Assembly: GCF_018070045.1 (NCBI RefSeq) | Contig: NZ_JAGPYK010000011.1 | Coordinates: forward strand, 62,001-126,000 | Length of the DNA stretch: 64,000 nucleotides | Reading direction: 5' to 3' | Source: Micromonospora sp. U21 | GTDB taxonomy: Bacteria; Actinomycetota; Actinomycetes; Mycobacteriales; Micromonosporaceae | Shown: positions 50,401 to 57,234 of the stretch, one piece after another | How the letters are laid out: each line of letters starts with the position of its first letter | Numbering within the stretch: position 1 is the stretch's first letter | Made by a program: the position numbers and the translations under genes | Notes under the pieces: generated by a model | The model's input: only the letters and a program-made list of their open reading frames with translations | Told to the model about the DNA's origin: nothing | Databases searched by the model: none

Positions 50401-50663
50401 AGGACGGGCTGCTGCCGCTGCGCTGGCCGGGCTCGACACCCGATGAGGACGCGGTCGCCGAGGAGCGGCGGCTCCTCTTCGTCGGCCTGACCCGGGCCCA
50501 GGACCGGCTGTACGTCACGCACGCCGCCCGCCGTACCCGCCACGGCGTCGAGCGCGACTGTGCGCCGTCGCCATTCCTCGGAGCGATCGACCCGGGGCTG
50601 TTCGAGCGGTTCGGCGAAACCGAGCCGCGCCGACCGAAGGACCGCCAGCTCCGCCTCATCTGA
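47457..50663 (+). CDS. PHP-domain / UvrD-type helicase fusion protein
   Basis: A 1068-residue two-part enzyme. Residues about 15-430 form a PHP phosphoesterase with metal ligands in VADLHIHSKYSRA (H25, H27), GTGDFTHPAW, MLSVEIST, VHHLIYLPD, VPAHIWTPWF and SNSDAHSPP. Three Cys (299, 315, 318 in CPECGK) may bind zinc. A Pro/Ala-rich linker (about 450-510) leads to an SF1A helicase: Walker A GPGTGKTRTL (about 539), DEYQD (686-690), GDPDQAIYSFRGAD, LNRNYRSS, LHAAKGLEFPVVFL and GLTRAQDRLYVTHA. It probably unwinds and cuts DNA in repair or defence. A GTG at 47472 is an alternative start. Confidence 0.9.
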   Translation: MTGCGVPPFSAVPPGGLSPFVADLHIHSKYSRACSRDLTLPNLAWWARRKGIALLGTGDFTHPAWYDHLRETLRPAEPGLYRLDPEAERDIAHRLPPRLASTAEADPVRFMLSVEISTIYKRDDRTRKVHHLIYLPDLDAVARFNAALGRIGNLGSDGRPILGLDSRDLLEITLEASPDGYLVPAHIWTPWFSALGSKSGFDAIADCYADLAEHIFAVETGLSSDPAMNWRVGSLDRYQLVSNSDAHSPPALGREATVLTAERDYFAVREALRTGDGLAGTIEFFPEEGKYHADGHRLCGINWSPERTRAAGGRCPECGKPLTVGVLSRVEELADRAEGHRPAHAREVTHLVPLAEILGEINRVGARSKKVEGRLNELLAALGPELEILTTTPLTDIAQAGGELLAEGVGRLRRGDVRRVPGYDGEYGVITLFDPAELGAGAGTAQETLFDVPVPAQRRPTEPAARAAAKRPAAAKAEPKRRTAPPPAPPIASPPSPHEPFEPMLAGMEEVGTGLLDRLDAMQRVAASAPGGPLLIVAGPGTGKTRTLTHRIAYLCAELNVFPEHCLAITFTRRAAEELQHRLDGLLGPVAEDVTVGTFHALGLTILRENADAAGLPVDFRIADDAERAAARSEAGNDRSSYTALLRKQDLVDLDELVSLPVEVLRADQALVGRYRDRWRWIFVDEYQDVDAVQYELLRLLSPADGNLCAIGDPDQAIYSFRGADVGYFLRFSQDFTDARLVRLNRNYRSSAPILAAAVQAIAPSSLVRGRRLDPARLDPEAPLVGRYPAASVAEEADFVVRTVDELVGGLSHRSLDSGRIDGRSTSLSFSDIAVLYRTDAQAAPIVDALTRANIPVQKRSHDRLRDRPGVAAIARELRHADGLAGSLAARVRLAGQVVAERFAVPTLDGAGAGRPEDVRSAVDLLTPLARRCGDDLETFLSQLATGAEVDALDPRAEAVTLLTLHAAKGLEFPVVFLVGAEDGLLPLRWPGSTPDEDAVAEERRLLFVGLTRAQDRLYVTHAARRTRHGVERDCAPSPFLGAIDPGLFERFGETEPRRPKDRQLRLI

Positions 50664-50821
50664 CGATCCCCGCTCCCGTCACGGCGACCTGCGACTCGCA
50701 CTGACCACACCAGCGGCGGGCCAGGCGGCGACGCGGCGACGGCCCGCAGCGACAGCGATGCGCGGCGACCGACGTCCCGCGACGATCCGCCCGGCGCCGG
50801 TCAGGGCGGGTAGGTCCAATG

Positions 50822-50867
50822 AGCGTTATACCTCAGAGTCATATTTATGACTCTGAGGTATAACGCT
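50822..50867. repeat. 46-bp perfect palindrome (22-bp arms, 2-nt centre)
   Basis: The left arm runs 50822-50843 (AGCGTTATACC to GAGTCATA) and the right arm 50846-50867; the arms are exact reverse complements around TT. The site is strikingly AT-rich for the region and lies between the convergent helicase and prepilin-peptidase genes. It may be a bidirectional terminator or a dispersed repeat. No gene is seen in the rest of the 322-bp gap 50664-50985. Confidence 0.75.
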
Positions 50868-50985
50868 ATCCAAGGCGAGTGCCGCTGGTGGCGTCACCCC
50901 GAGTGAGATTGGCAGCTGGGCGGGGCCCAGCGACGGTCCGCGGTGGCCCAGCGGCAGGCCAGCCGCGGGCCAGCGGCGGGCCGGA

Positions 50986-51633
50986 TCAGCCGAGGAGCAC
51001 GGCGAGCCAGGCCCCCGCGAGCAGGGCCGGGCCGAGTGGCAGCAGGGTGTCCCGGCGCACCCGCCGCGCGGCGAGCAGGCCGAGCACCACGCCACCGTGC
51101 AGCAGGTGCGGCAGGAGCAACCCGGCCAGCAGGGCGTCCCAACCCAGCCAGCCGAGCGGCAGGCCGAGGACGCTGGCGAGCTTCACGTCCCCGAAGCCCA
51201 ACCGGGAGCCGGGCAACAGGGCCAGCAGCACGTGCGCCCCGCCGGCGACCGCCGCGCCGGCCAGCACGCCGAGCAGCCGCCCGGGGTCGCCGGCCAGCAG
51301 CGCCGCACCGGACAGGCCGCCCAGGGCGAGCAGTGCCGTGGCCAGGACCAACGCGTCGGGCAGCCGCAGGCAGGCCAGGTCGACCACGGCCAGCACCAGC
51401 CCCACCGCCGCCACCGTGAGGAAGACCGGCAGCGCCGGGTCATCACCCAGTGCGACGGCGAGCCCGACGAACACCACGCTCGTCACCGCCGGGCTGAGCC
51501 ACACCCGCCGGCAGGGCCGGGACGGCGACGGCAGGTGCGCCGGGCGGGTGGTGAAGAGCCCGGCCGACGGAGGAACGGCGAGGCCGACCAGCACGCCGAG
51601 CAACGCCACCGGCACCAGCGCAACGGCCGACAT
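50986..51633 (-). CDS. Prepilin peptidase (A24 family), short form
   Basis: A 215-residue membrane protein with about seven hydrophobic helices. The catalytic Asp pair of GxGD aspartic proteases is in DLACLRLPDALV and GFGDVKLASVLGLPLGW. It lacks the N-terminal Cys-rich methyltransferase domain of bifunctional PilD, as in TadV/short peptidases. No pilin or Tad/Flp genes are in the window, so its substrate is encoded elsewhere. The DMT transporter gene ends 10 nt before its start codon, on the same strand. Confidence 0.87.
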   Translation of the reverse strand: MSAVALVPVALLGVLVGLAVPPSAGLFTTRPAHLPSPSRPCRRVWLSPAVTSVVFVGLAVALGDDPALPVFLTVAAVGLVLAVVDLACLRLPDALVLATALLALGGLSGAALLAGDPGRLLGVLAGAAVAGGAHVLLALLPGSRLGFGDVKLASVLGLPLGWLGWDALLAGLLLPHLLHGGVVLGLLAARRVRRDTLLPLGPALLAGAWLAVLLG

Positions 51634-51643
51634 GCGCCGGAGG

Positions 51644-52648
51644 TTACCGCCGGTCGCCCTCGCGCGCGGTCCCCGACCGCGATCCCGCGCTCGGCCGGCG
51701 AGGGCGTTCCGTGCTCACCACCAGGGCCACACCGGCGACGATGACCGCTCCGCCGAGCAGCACCTGCGGGGTGACCGGTTCAGCCACCAGCAACGCGCCG
51801 AGCGCCACCGCGACCGCCGGGTTGACGTAGGCGTACGTCGCCACCAGCGAGATCGGCGCGTTGTGCAGCAGCCAGACGTACGCGGTGAAGGCCACCAGCG
51901 AGCCGGCCACCATGAGGTAGCCCAAAGCCAGCCAGGACCGGGTGCTGACCTCGGCCGGGTGGAAGTCGCGTAGCTCGCCCCGCCCGGCGGCGACGACGGC
52001 CAGCACCAGCGCGCCAGCCACCATCTCGTACACCGTGGCGACGAACGGGTCGGCGGGCATCCGGATCCGCCCGGACAGGAACGATCCGACCGACCAGGAG
52101 GTGGCCGCCGTGACCACGGTCAACGCCCCGACCAGCGGCACCGCGTCCGCGCTGCCGGCGGGCAGCACCAGCAGGACCAGACCGGCGAAGCCGAGGGTGA
52201 CCCCGGCGAACGTCCAGACCGGGGGTCGGTCCCCGGTGCCGGAGCGCAGCAGCACCACGAGCAACGGCACGGTCGCCACCAACAGCGCCGCGATTCCGGA
52301 CGGCACCGCCACTCCGGGCGGCCCGGACTCGGCGAGCACCACCAGACCGTTACCGCCGGCGAGCAGGAGGACTCCGACCAACGCGGCGGAGCCGAGCTGT
52401 CGGCGTTCCACCCGCAGCGCGCCCGGACCTCGGCGCAGGCGCAGCACCGCCGCCAGCACCGCAGCGGCGACGGCGAACCGCAGGGCGGCCGACGTCAACG
52501 GGGGCAGCGTCTCCACGGCGATCCGGATGCCCAGATAGGTGGAACCCCAGAGGAGGTAGACCACGATCAACGCGGTCCAGATCAGGGTCGGCGCAGTGCC
52601 GGCGCCGCGGGTGGCCAGGGCTGCGGCACTCGGTGAAGGTGAGCTCAT
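51644..52648 (-). CDS. EamA/DMT-family transporter
   Basis: A 334-residue transporter with ten membrane helices in two EamA halves: VVYLLWGSTYLGIRIAVE opens the first, and VVTAATSWSVGSFLSGR and YVWLLHNAPISLVATYAYV lie in the second. YVNPAVAVALGALLVAEPVT is the conserved end-of-family motif. It probably exports a metabolite such as an amino acid. The basic tail has SGTAREGDRR. The prepilin-peptidase gene follows 10 nt downstream on the same strand, so the two are co-transcribed, without a functional link that I can see. Confidence 0.88.
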   Translation of the reverse strand: MSSPSPSAAALATRGAGTAPTLIWTALIVVYLLWGSTYLGIRIAVETLPPLTSAALRFAVAAAVLAAVLRLRRGPGALRVERRQLGSAALVGVLLLAGGNGLVVLAESGPPGVAVPSGIAALLVATVPLLVVLLRSGTGDRPPVWTFAGVTLGFAGLVLLVLPAGSADAVPLVGALTVVTAATSWSVGSFLSGRIRMPADPFVATVYEMVAGALVLAVVAAGRGELRDFHPAEVSTRSWLALGYLMVAGSLVAFTAYVWLLHNAPISLVATYAYVNPAVAVALGALLVAEPVTPQVLLGGAVIVAGVALVVSTERPRRPSAGSRSGTAREGDRR

Positions 52649-52729
52649 CGGTGGACCACGCTACGGTGACCACGGAGTCGGCGTCGCGCATTGGTGGCCG
52701 GCCTCTCACCACTTGTGCAGGAGGGCGGC

Positions 52730-53569
52730 ATGACGAACTACGGACCACCGGGTGGCGGCGTCCCGGGACCGTGGCGTGGGCAACGACCCGACGAGACGCC
52801 CGGACGGCCGCCTCAGCAGCCCTACCCGCCGGCCCAGCAGCCCTACCCGCCCTCGCACGAGCCCTACCCGCCGGTGGTTCAGTCGTACCCTTCGGCGCCC
52901 CAGGGACGACCCGGGCCCTACGGCGACACGCCCTACGGCAGCGGACTGGCCGCGCCCTACGGCGGCGGGCCCGAGACGCGCTACGGCGAGTCGGAGAGCT
53001 CCTATGGTGCCGGGTCGTACCGGCCGAGCGGAGCGGCCCCGGCGTACGGCGGCGGGGATCCGTACCGGCCCGACGACGGCCCGTACGGCGGGGATCCCGC
53101 GCCGGCTCCGGGTGGGCGCGGCCGAGGTCCGCTGATCGCGGTGCTGGCCGTCCTGCTGCTGCTGGTGGCGGCCGGTGGCGGGGCGTTCTGGTTCCTGCGC
53201 GGGTCGGACGATCCTGCCCCGGTGACCGCGCCGACCGGCTCGGCCGCCGCGGGAGAGCCCAGCGCGGACGCGGTCGACCCGGCCGCGCCGGCACCGAGCG
53301 CCGCAGCGCCGGAGTCGTCGGCCGACCCGCGGTTCGTCAAGGCCGGCCAGTGCGTCCGCAACGATGGCGCGGCCGGCGACAAACCCAAGCTGCTGATCAG
53401 CGGCTGCACCCCGAAGTCGTACGAGGTGCTGCGCCGGATCGACGGCCCGACCAGCGGTGAGCGGGACGCCGAGGCCAAGTGCGCCAAGGTGGAGGGGTAC
53501 ACCAACTGGTACTTCTTCGACAGCGAGCTGGACACCCTCGACTTCGTCCTCTGCCTCAAGCAGCGCTAG
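52730..53569 (+). CDS. LppU-like secreted-domain protein, first of two paralogues
   Basis: A 279-residue membrane-anchored protein. The long cytoplasmic N-terminus is Pro/Tyr/Gly-rich with repeats such as QQPYPPAQQPYPP (about 25-55) and many YGG motifs. One membrane helix (about 140-162) leads outward to an Ala/Pro-rich linker and a compact C-terminal domain: FVKAGQCVRNDG, SYEVLRRIDG, a Cys pair, and the ending DTLDFVLCLKQR. This is the LppU/SCO3897 pattern. AGGAGG precedes the ATG at 52730. Function unknown; the next gene is a paralogue. Confidence 0.75.
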   Translation: MTNYGPPGGGVPGPWRGQRPDETPGRPPQQPYPPAQQPYPPSHEPYPPVVQSYPSAPQGRPGPYGDTPYGSGLAAPYGGGPETRYGESESSYGAGSYRPSGAAPAYGGGDPYRPDDGPYGGDPAPAPGGRGRGPLIAVLAVLLLLVAAGGGAFWFLRGSDDPAPVTAPTGSAAAGEPSADAVDPAAPAPSAAAPESSADPRFVKAGQCVRNDGAAGDKPKLLISGCTPKSYEVLRRIDGPTSGERDAEAKCAKVEGYTNWYFFDSELDTLDFVLCLKQR

Positions 53570-53590
53570 GCCACCCACCCTGGGGATGAC

Positions 53591-54388
53591 ATGACAACCT
53601 ACGGACCATCGGATGCCGGGCAGCCGGACGACCCGTACCAGCGCCCGGCGACCGGCCCCGACGGCCCGCCACCGGTCGACCCGACCCAGCAGCAGTGGGG
53701 CCCACCGCCGGCCGACGGCGAGCCGCCGACCGCGCCCCTGTGGGGTCCGCCGCCGAGCTCGGGCCCGGGTTACCCACCGCCCACCCCAGGGGTCGGTTAC
53801 CCACCGCCGCCCAGTTCCGGGGCCGGATACCCACCGCCGCCCGGTCCATTTCCGCCGGCCGGTCCGACGCCGGGGCAGCCGGGGCAGCCTGGCGCCCAAT
53901 GGGGCCCGGCGGCGCCTGGCGGGTACGGGATGCCGCCCGCCCCGCCGGTGCGGAACACCGGCCGGAAGGTCGCCCTGATCATCACGCTGGTGGTGCTGCT
54001 CGTGCTCTGCCCGTGCCTCGGCCTGGCTGGTTGGGCGGTCTGGAAGGCCGTGGACGCCGACAGCAACGCCGCGTCGGCGCCGTCGGTGAGCGCGCCGGCC
54101 GTTCCTCCCGTGGTGCCCAGCGACGCGCCGACCTCGACCGCGCCGAGCCCGAGCCCGAGCCAGGACGAGTTCGCCAAGGGCGACTGCGTGGTCAACGACG
54201 GCACCGAGGACGACGCCGAGTTGCGCAAGGTGCCGTGCGGCCCCAACACCTACCAGGTGCTGCTGCGGATTCCGGCGACGAGCGACGGGGACCGGTGCGA
54301 GACGCTCGCGCCGCAGGCCACCGCGAACTACGTGCACGACAACTCGATAGACCTGTTCGACTACGTGCTCTGCCTGAGGAAGCGGTAA
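53591..54388 (+). CDS. LppU-like secreted-domain protein, second of two paralogues
   Basis: A 265-residue paralogue of the gene before it, 21 nt downstream. The N-terminus is Pro/Gly-rich with GYPPP repeats (about 58-85). A membrane helix follows (about 126-148, including LLVLCPCLGLAGWAVW). The outer domain has FAKGDCVVNDGTEDDAELR, TYQVLLRIPAT and the end DLFDYVLCLRKR. Both members share CVxNDG, YxVLxRI and (D/L)FxxVLCL blocks, so they arose by duplication. A strong terminator follows. Confidence 0.75.
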   Translation: MTTYGPSDAGQPDDPYQRPATGPDGPPPVDPTQQQWGPPPADGEPPTAPLWGPPPSSGPGYPPPTPGVGYPPPPSSGAGYPPPPGPFPPAGPTPGQPGQPGAQWGPAAPGGYGMPPAPPVRNTGRKVALIITLVVLLVLCPCLGLAGWAVWKAVDADSNAASAPSVSAPAVPPVVPSDAPTSTAPSPSPSQDEFAKGDCVVNDGTEDDAELRKVPCGPNTYQVLLRIPATSDGDRCETLAPQATANYVHDNSIDLFDYVLCLRKR

Positions 54389-54398
54389 CCGGTAGCCA

Positions 54399-54440
54399 AA
54401 ACTAGGGCTGTCTAGCATCCACGCTAGACAGCCCTAGTTT
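54399..54440 (+). terminator. 18-bp perfect hairpin with T-rich end
   Basis: The arms 54399-54416 (AAACTAGGG to TCTAGC) and 54423-54440 are exact inverted repeats with the 6-nt loop ATCCAC, ending TTTATT. It begins 11 nt after the second LppU-like gene. Its A-rich and T-rich flanks make it usable in both directions. Confidence 0.8.
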
Positions 54441-54509
54441 ATTGTCGACGGACCCGACACGCCGGTAGCCCCATCTATCCATGTCTAGCCCCTCAGCTAG
54501 AGGGCCCGA

Positions 54510-54515
54510 TACTGT
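54510..54515 (+). promoter_or_regulatory. -10 element of the ATPase gene
   Basis: TACTGT ends 7 nt before the GTG at 54523. Confidence 0.5.
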
Positions 54516-54522
54516 GCGATGC

Positions 54523-55764
54523 GTGGATCCGGTCCGCAACCCGTACGCACCGGGCGCCGGTCAGCGCCCGCCCGAACTCGCCGGGCGAGGGCGGGAGCTG
54601 GACGTCTTCGACATCGTGCTGGAGCGCATCGCCCGAGGTCGCCCCGAGCGCAGCCTGATGCTCACCGGGCTGCGCGGCGTCGGCAAGACCGTCCTGCTCA
54701 ACACGCTCCGGTCGCAGGCGATCAACCGTCTCTGGGGCACCGGCAAGATCGAGGCACGGCCGGATCAGTCCCTGCGCCGCCCGGTCGCCGCCGCGCTGCA
54801 CATGGCGGTCCGGGAGCTCGCACCCCGGCACCGCGCGCCCGACCGGATCGACGCCTTCCTCGGGGTCCTCAAGGCGTTCGCCCAGCGGTCCGCCCCGACC
54901 GGCCGGGGCGGGACCGCCCCGAAGCTGCGCGACCGGTGGCAGCCCGGAATCGACGTGCCCGCGGCCAGCGGTCGCGCCGACTCCGGCGACATCGAGATCG
55001 ACCTGGTCGAGCTGCTCAGTGACGCCGCCGCCGTGGCCAGCGACGTGGGCACCGGCATCGCCGTCTTCATCGACGAGATGCAGGACCTCGGCCCGGAGGA
55101 CGTGTCGGCGCTCTGCGCCGCCTGCCACGAGCTGTCCCAGCTCGGCGCGCCGCTGATCGTCGTCGGCGCCGGCCTGCCGCACCTGCCGGCCGTGCTCAGC
55201 GCCGCGAAGTCGTACTCCGAGCGGCTGTTCCGCTACCAGCGCATCGACCGGCTCGACCGGATCGCCGCCGACCAGGCACTCTGCGCGCCGGCCGAGCGCG
55301 AGGAGGTGGAGTACGAGCAGAAGGCGCTCGACCTCCTCTACGAGAAGTCCGGCGGCTACCCCTACTTCGTCCAGGCGTACGGGAAGGCGACCTGGGACCA
55401 TGCTCCGCGCTCGCCGATCACCGCCGCCGACGTCCGGGTCGCCGCCCCCGAAGCGGAGGCCGAGCTGGCGGTCGGCTTCTTCGGCTCCCGGTTCGAGCGC
55501 GCGACCCCCGCGGAGCGCGAGTACATGCGGGCGATGGCCACGCTGTCCCTGGTGGAGGGCGAGTCCGGGGGCCCGGTCCGCGACGACATGGACGCCGCGG
55601 TGCCCACCGCGGAGATCGCCCGGGCCCTCGGTCGCAAGCCGGCCAGCCTCTCCCCGGCGCGGGACGCGTTGATCAAAAAGGGGTTGATCTACTCCGGTGA
55701 GCGGGGCACGGTGGCCTTCACCGTGCCGCACTTCGGCCGGTACCTGCGCACCCAGCCAGCCTGA
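54523..55764 (+). CDS. Orc1/AAA-type ATP-binding protein
   Basis: A 413-residue STAND/AAA-like ATPase. It begins MDPVRNPYAPGAGQRPPELA, then has Walker A LTGLRGVGKTVLLN (about 50-63) and Walker B IAVFIDEMQDLG (about 180-191). A sensor-like segment with APLIVVGAGLPHLP and the C-terminal winged-helix-like part (GRKPASLSPARDALIKKGLI) resemble Orc1-like ATPases of actinobacteria whose role is unknown. The GTG at 54523 fits the -10 element and family start; an ATG at 54481 would add 14 residues. The nearby CTAG-rich DNA may be its control region. Confidence 0.82.
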   Translation: MDPVRNPYAPGAGQRPPELAGRGRELDVFDIVLERIARGRPERSLMLTGLRGVGKTVLLNTLRSQAINRLWGTGKIEARPDQSLRRPVAAALHMAVRELAPRHRAPDRIDAFLGVLKAFAQRSAPTGRGGTAPKLRDRWQPGIDVPAASGRADSGDIEIDLVELLSDAAAVASDVGTGIAVFIDEMQDLGPEDVSALCAACHELSQLGAPLIVVGAGLPHLPAVLSAAKSYSERLFRYQRIDRLDRIAADQALCAPAEREEVEYEQKALDLLYEKSGGYPYFVQAYGKATWDHAPRSPITAADVRVAAPEAEAELAVGFFGSRFERATPAEREYMRAMATLSLVEGESGGPVRDDMDAAVPTAEIARALGRKPASLSPARDALIKKGLIYSGERGTVAFTVPHFGRYLRTQPA

Positions 55765-55789
55765 CGGGCAGCGCGCCGATCCCGCGCGG

Positions 55790-56338
55790 TCAGACCCGGG
55801 ACCAGGGCACCGGAAAGAGCACCTCGCCGCAGGGCGGCGGCCCTTCCTCGCTGGTGGACGGCGGCAGCACCAGCGCCTGCCACGGCTCACCGAGGCCGGC
55901 CCACGGGCTGCTCACACCCAGCTCGCTGGCCGGGCCGAAGCCGAACCGGCGGTAGAAGGCGGGATCACCCAGGACCACGACCAGCCGCTCGCCCAGCTCG
56001 GTGGCGGCGTCCAGAGCGGCCTGCACCACCGCCGTGCCGTGCCCCAGTCGCTGCCGGTGCGGAGCGACCGCCACCGGGCCGAACGCCAGAGCGGGCGCGT
56101 CGCTGCCCCGCTCCGGTCGCACCCGCACCCGGGTGAGCAGCGCGTACCCGACCACCTCCCCGCCGTACTCGGCGACCATGGCCAGCTCCGGCAACCAGGC
56201 GTCGGTGCCGCGCAGCTCGTCGACCAGGCTCACCTCGGGCGGCGTCGCCACGTCGGGCCGGGCGAACGCGCCAGCCAGCACCCGACGGACCGGGCCGGCG
56301 TCGGCCGGGCCCTCGGGTCGTAGCCGCAGCGTGGTCAC
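55790..56338 (-). CDS. GNAT-family N-acetyltransferase
   Basis: A 182-residue acetyltransferase. The fold is LRLRPEGPADAGPVRRVLAG at the start and FGPVAVAPHRQRLGHGTAVV for the acetyl-CoA loop (Q/RxxGxG/A type), then LGDPAFYRRFGFGPASE, the typical pocket of small YhbS-like GNATs. The GTG at 56338 is 7 nt downstream of TAACGT and gives the usual start. The substrate is unknown. It converges with the Orc1-like ATPase gene. Confidence 0.87.
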   Translation of the reverse strand: MTTLRLRPEGPADAGPVRRVLAGAFARPDVATPPEVSLVDELRGTDAWLPELAMVAEYGGEVVGYALLTRVRVRPERGSDAPALAFGPVAVAPHRQRLGHGTAVVQAALDAATELGERLVVVLGDPAFYRRFGFGPASELGVSSPWAGLGEPWQALVLPPSTSEEGPPPCGEVLFPVPWSRV

Positions 56339-56345
56339 CCGCGCG

Positions 56346-56351
56346 ACGTTA
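56346..56351 (-). promoter_or_regulatory. -10 element of the GNAT gene
   Basis: TAACGT on the minus strand ends 7 nt before the GTG at 56338. Confidence 0.5.
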
Positions 56352-56472
56352 CCCGTGACGGACGTTCCATCAGCGATGGTCGCTCGAATCGGCGTGGCGG
56401 ATGTGTACGGCCACCGATCCGGATCCGGCGGTTGCCGGGGTAGCAAACGCCGTGACGGGGTATGACTGATCC

Positions 56473-57018
56473 ATGACGCCCGTACGCTCCCTCGCCCGCG
56501 CCATGCTGAGCGGCATTTTCGTGGTCAGCGGGTACCGCAACTTCCGCAACCCGGACCGGCTGGCGGTGGCGGCCAAGCCGGTGACCGACAAGGTCACGCC
56601 GATGCTGCAGAAGGCGCATCCGAACTTCCCCACCGACACCAAGACGCTGATCCGGCTCAACGCCGCGGTGCAGGTCAGCGCCGGGCTGATGCTGGCCACC
56701 GGGCGGTTCAGCCGACCCGCCGCGCTGGTCCTCGCCGGCACGCTGGTGCCGGTGACCATCGCCGGGCATCCCTTCTGGAACAACGACGACCCGGTGGCCC
56801 GGAACAACAACCAGGTGCACGCCCTGAAGAACCTGGGCCTCTTCGGCGGCCTGCTGCTCGCCGCGGCCGACACCGGGGGCAAGCCGGGTCTGCGGTGGCG
56901 GACCGGTCATCGCATCGGCCACTCTCGACGTTCCATGCAGCGGGCCGTTCGCACCGCCCGGCGAGAGGCCCGGATCGCCGTCCGGTCCGCCTCCACCGCG
57001 CGTCGACTTCCGGGCTGA
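56473..57018 (+). CDS. DoxX-family membrane protein
   Basis: A 181-residue protein with four hydrophobic helices: RAMLSGIFVVSGYRNFRNP at the start, LNAAVQVSAGLMLATGRFSR, ALVLAGTLVPVTIAGHPFW and NLGLFGGLLLAAAD. This is the DoxX pattern. The last 45 residues are strongly basic (HRIGHSRRSMQRAVRTARRE), an unusual cytoplasmic tail. DoxX proteins are linked to redox or membrane thiol functions. Confidence 0.87.
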   Translation: MTPVRSLARAMLSGIFVVSGYRNFRNPDRLAVAAKPVTDKVTPMLQKAHPNFPTDTKTLIRLNAAVQVSAGLMLATGRFSRPAALVLAGTLVPVTIAGHPFWNNDDPVARNNNQVHALKNLGLFGGLLLAAADTGGKPGLRWRTGHRIGHSRRSMQRAVRTARREARIAVRSASTARRLPG

Positions 57019-57234
57019 CCTGCCTCGATGCGTTCCTGCCTCACCCCCACCCCCCCGCTAAGGCCACGAATTACCTGAACCACCCGGTAGGCGTTAACGC
57101 GGTGGAAATGTCAAAAACATGTGTGGGATCGGACACGGTCGCATAACGCGGGAGGCACTGACGTGAGGCGCCGTTCTAGGCTCCGTGCAGGACCTGGACG
57201 GGTAGGACGATCTTGGTACGGGGGTGGCCACGCC

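Noticed and set aside
52814..52870. Short tandem DNA repeats encoding PYPP units as a mobile or CRISPR-like repeat
   Set aside because: They keep the reading frame of the LppU-like protein and are simple codon repeats of a Pro/Tyr-rich segment.
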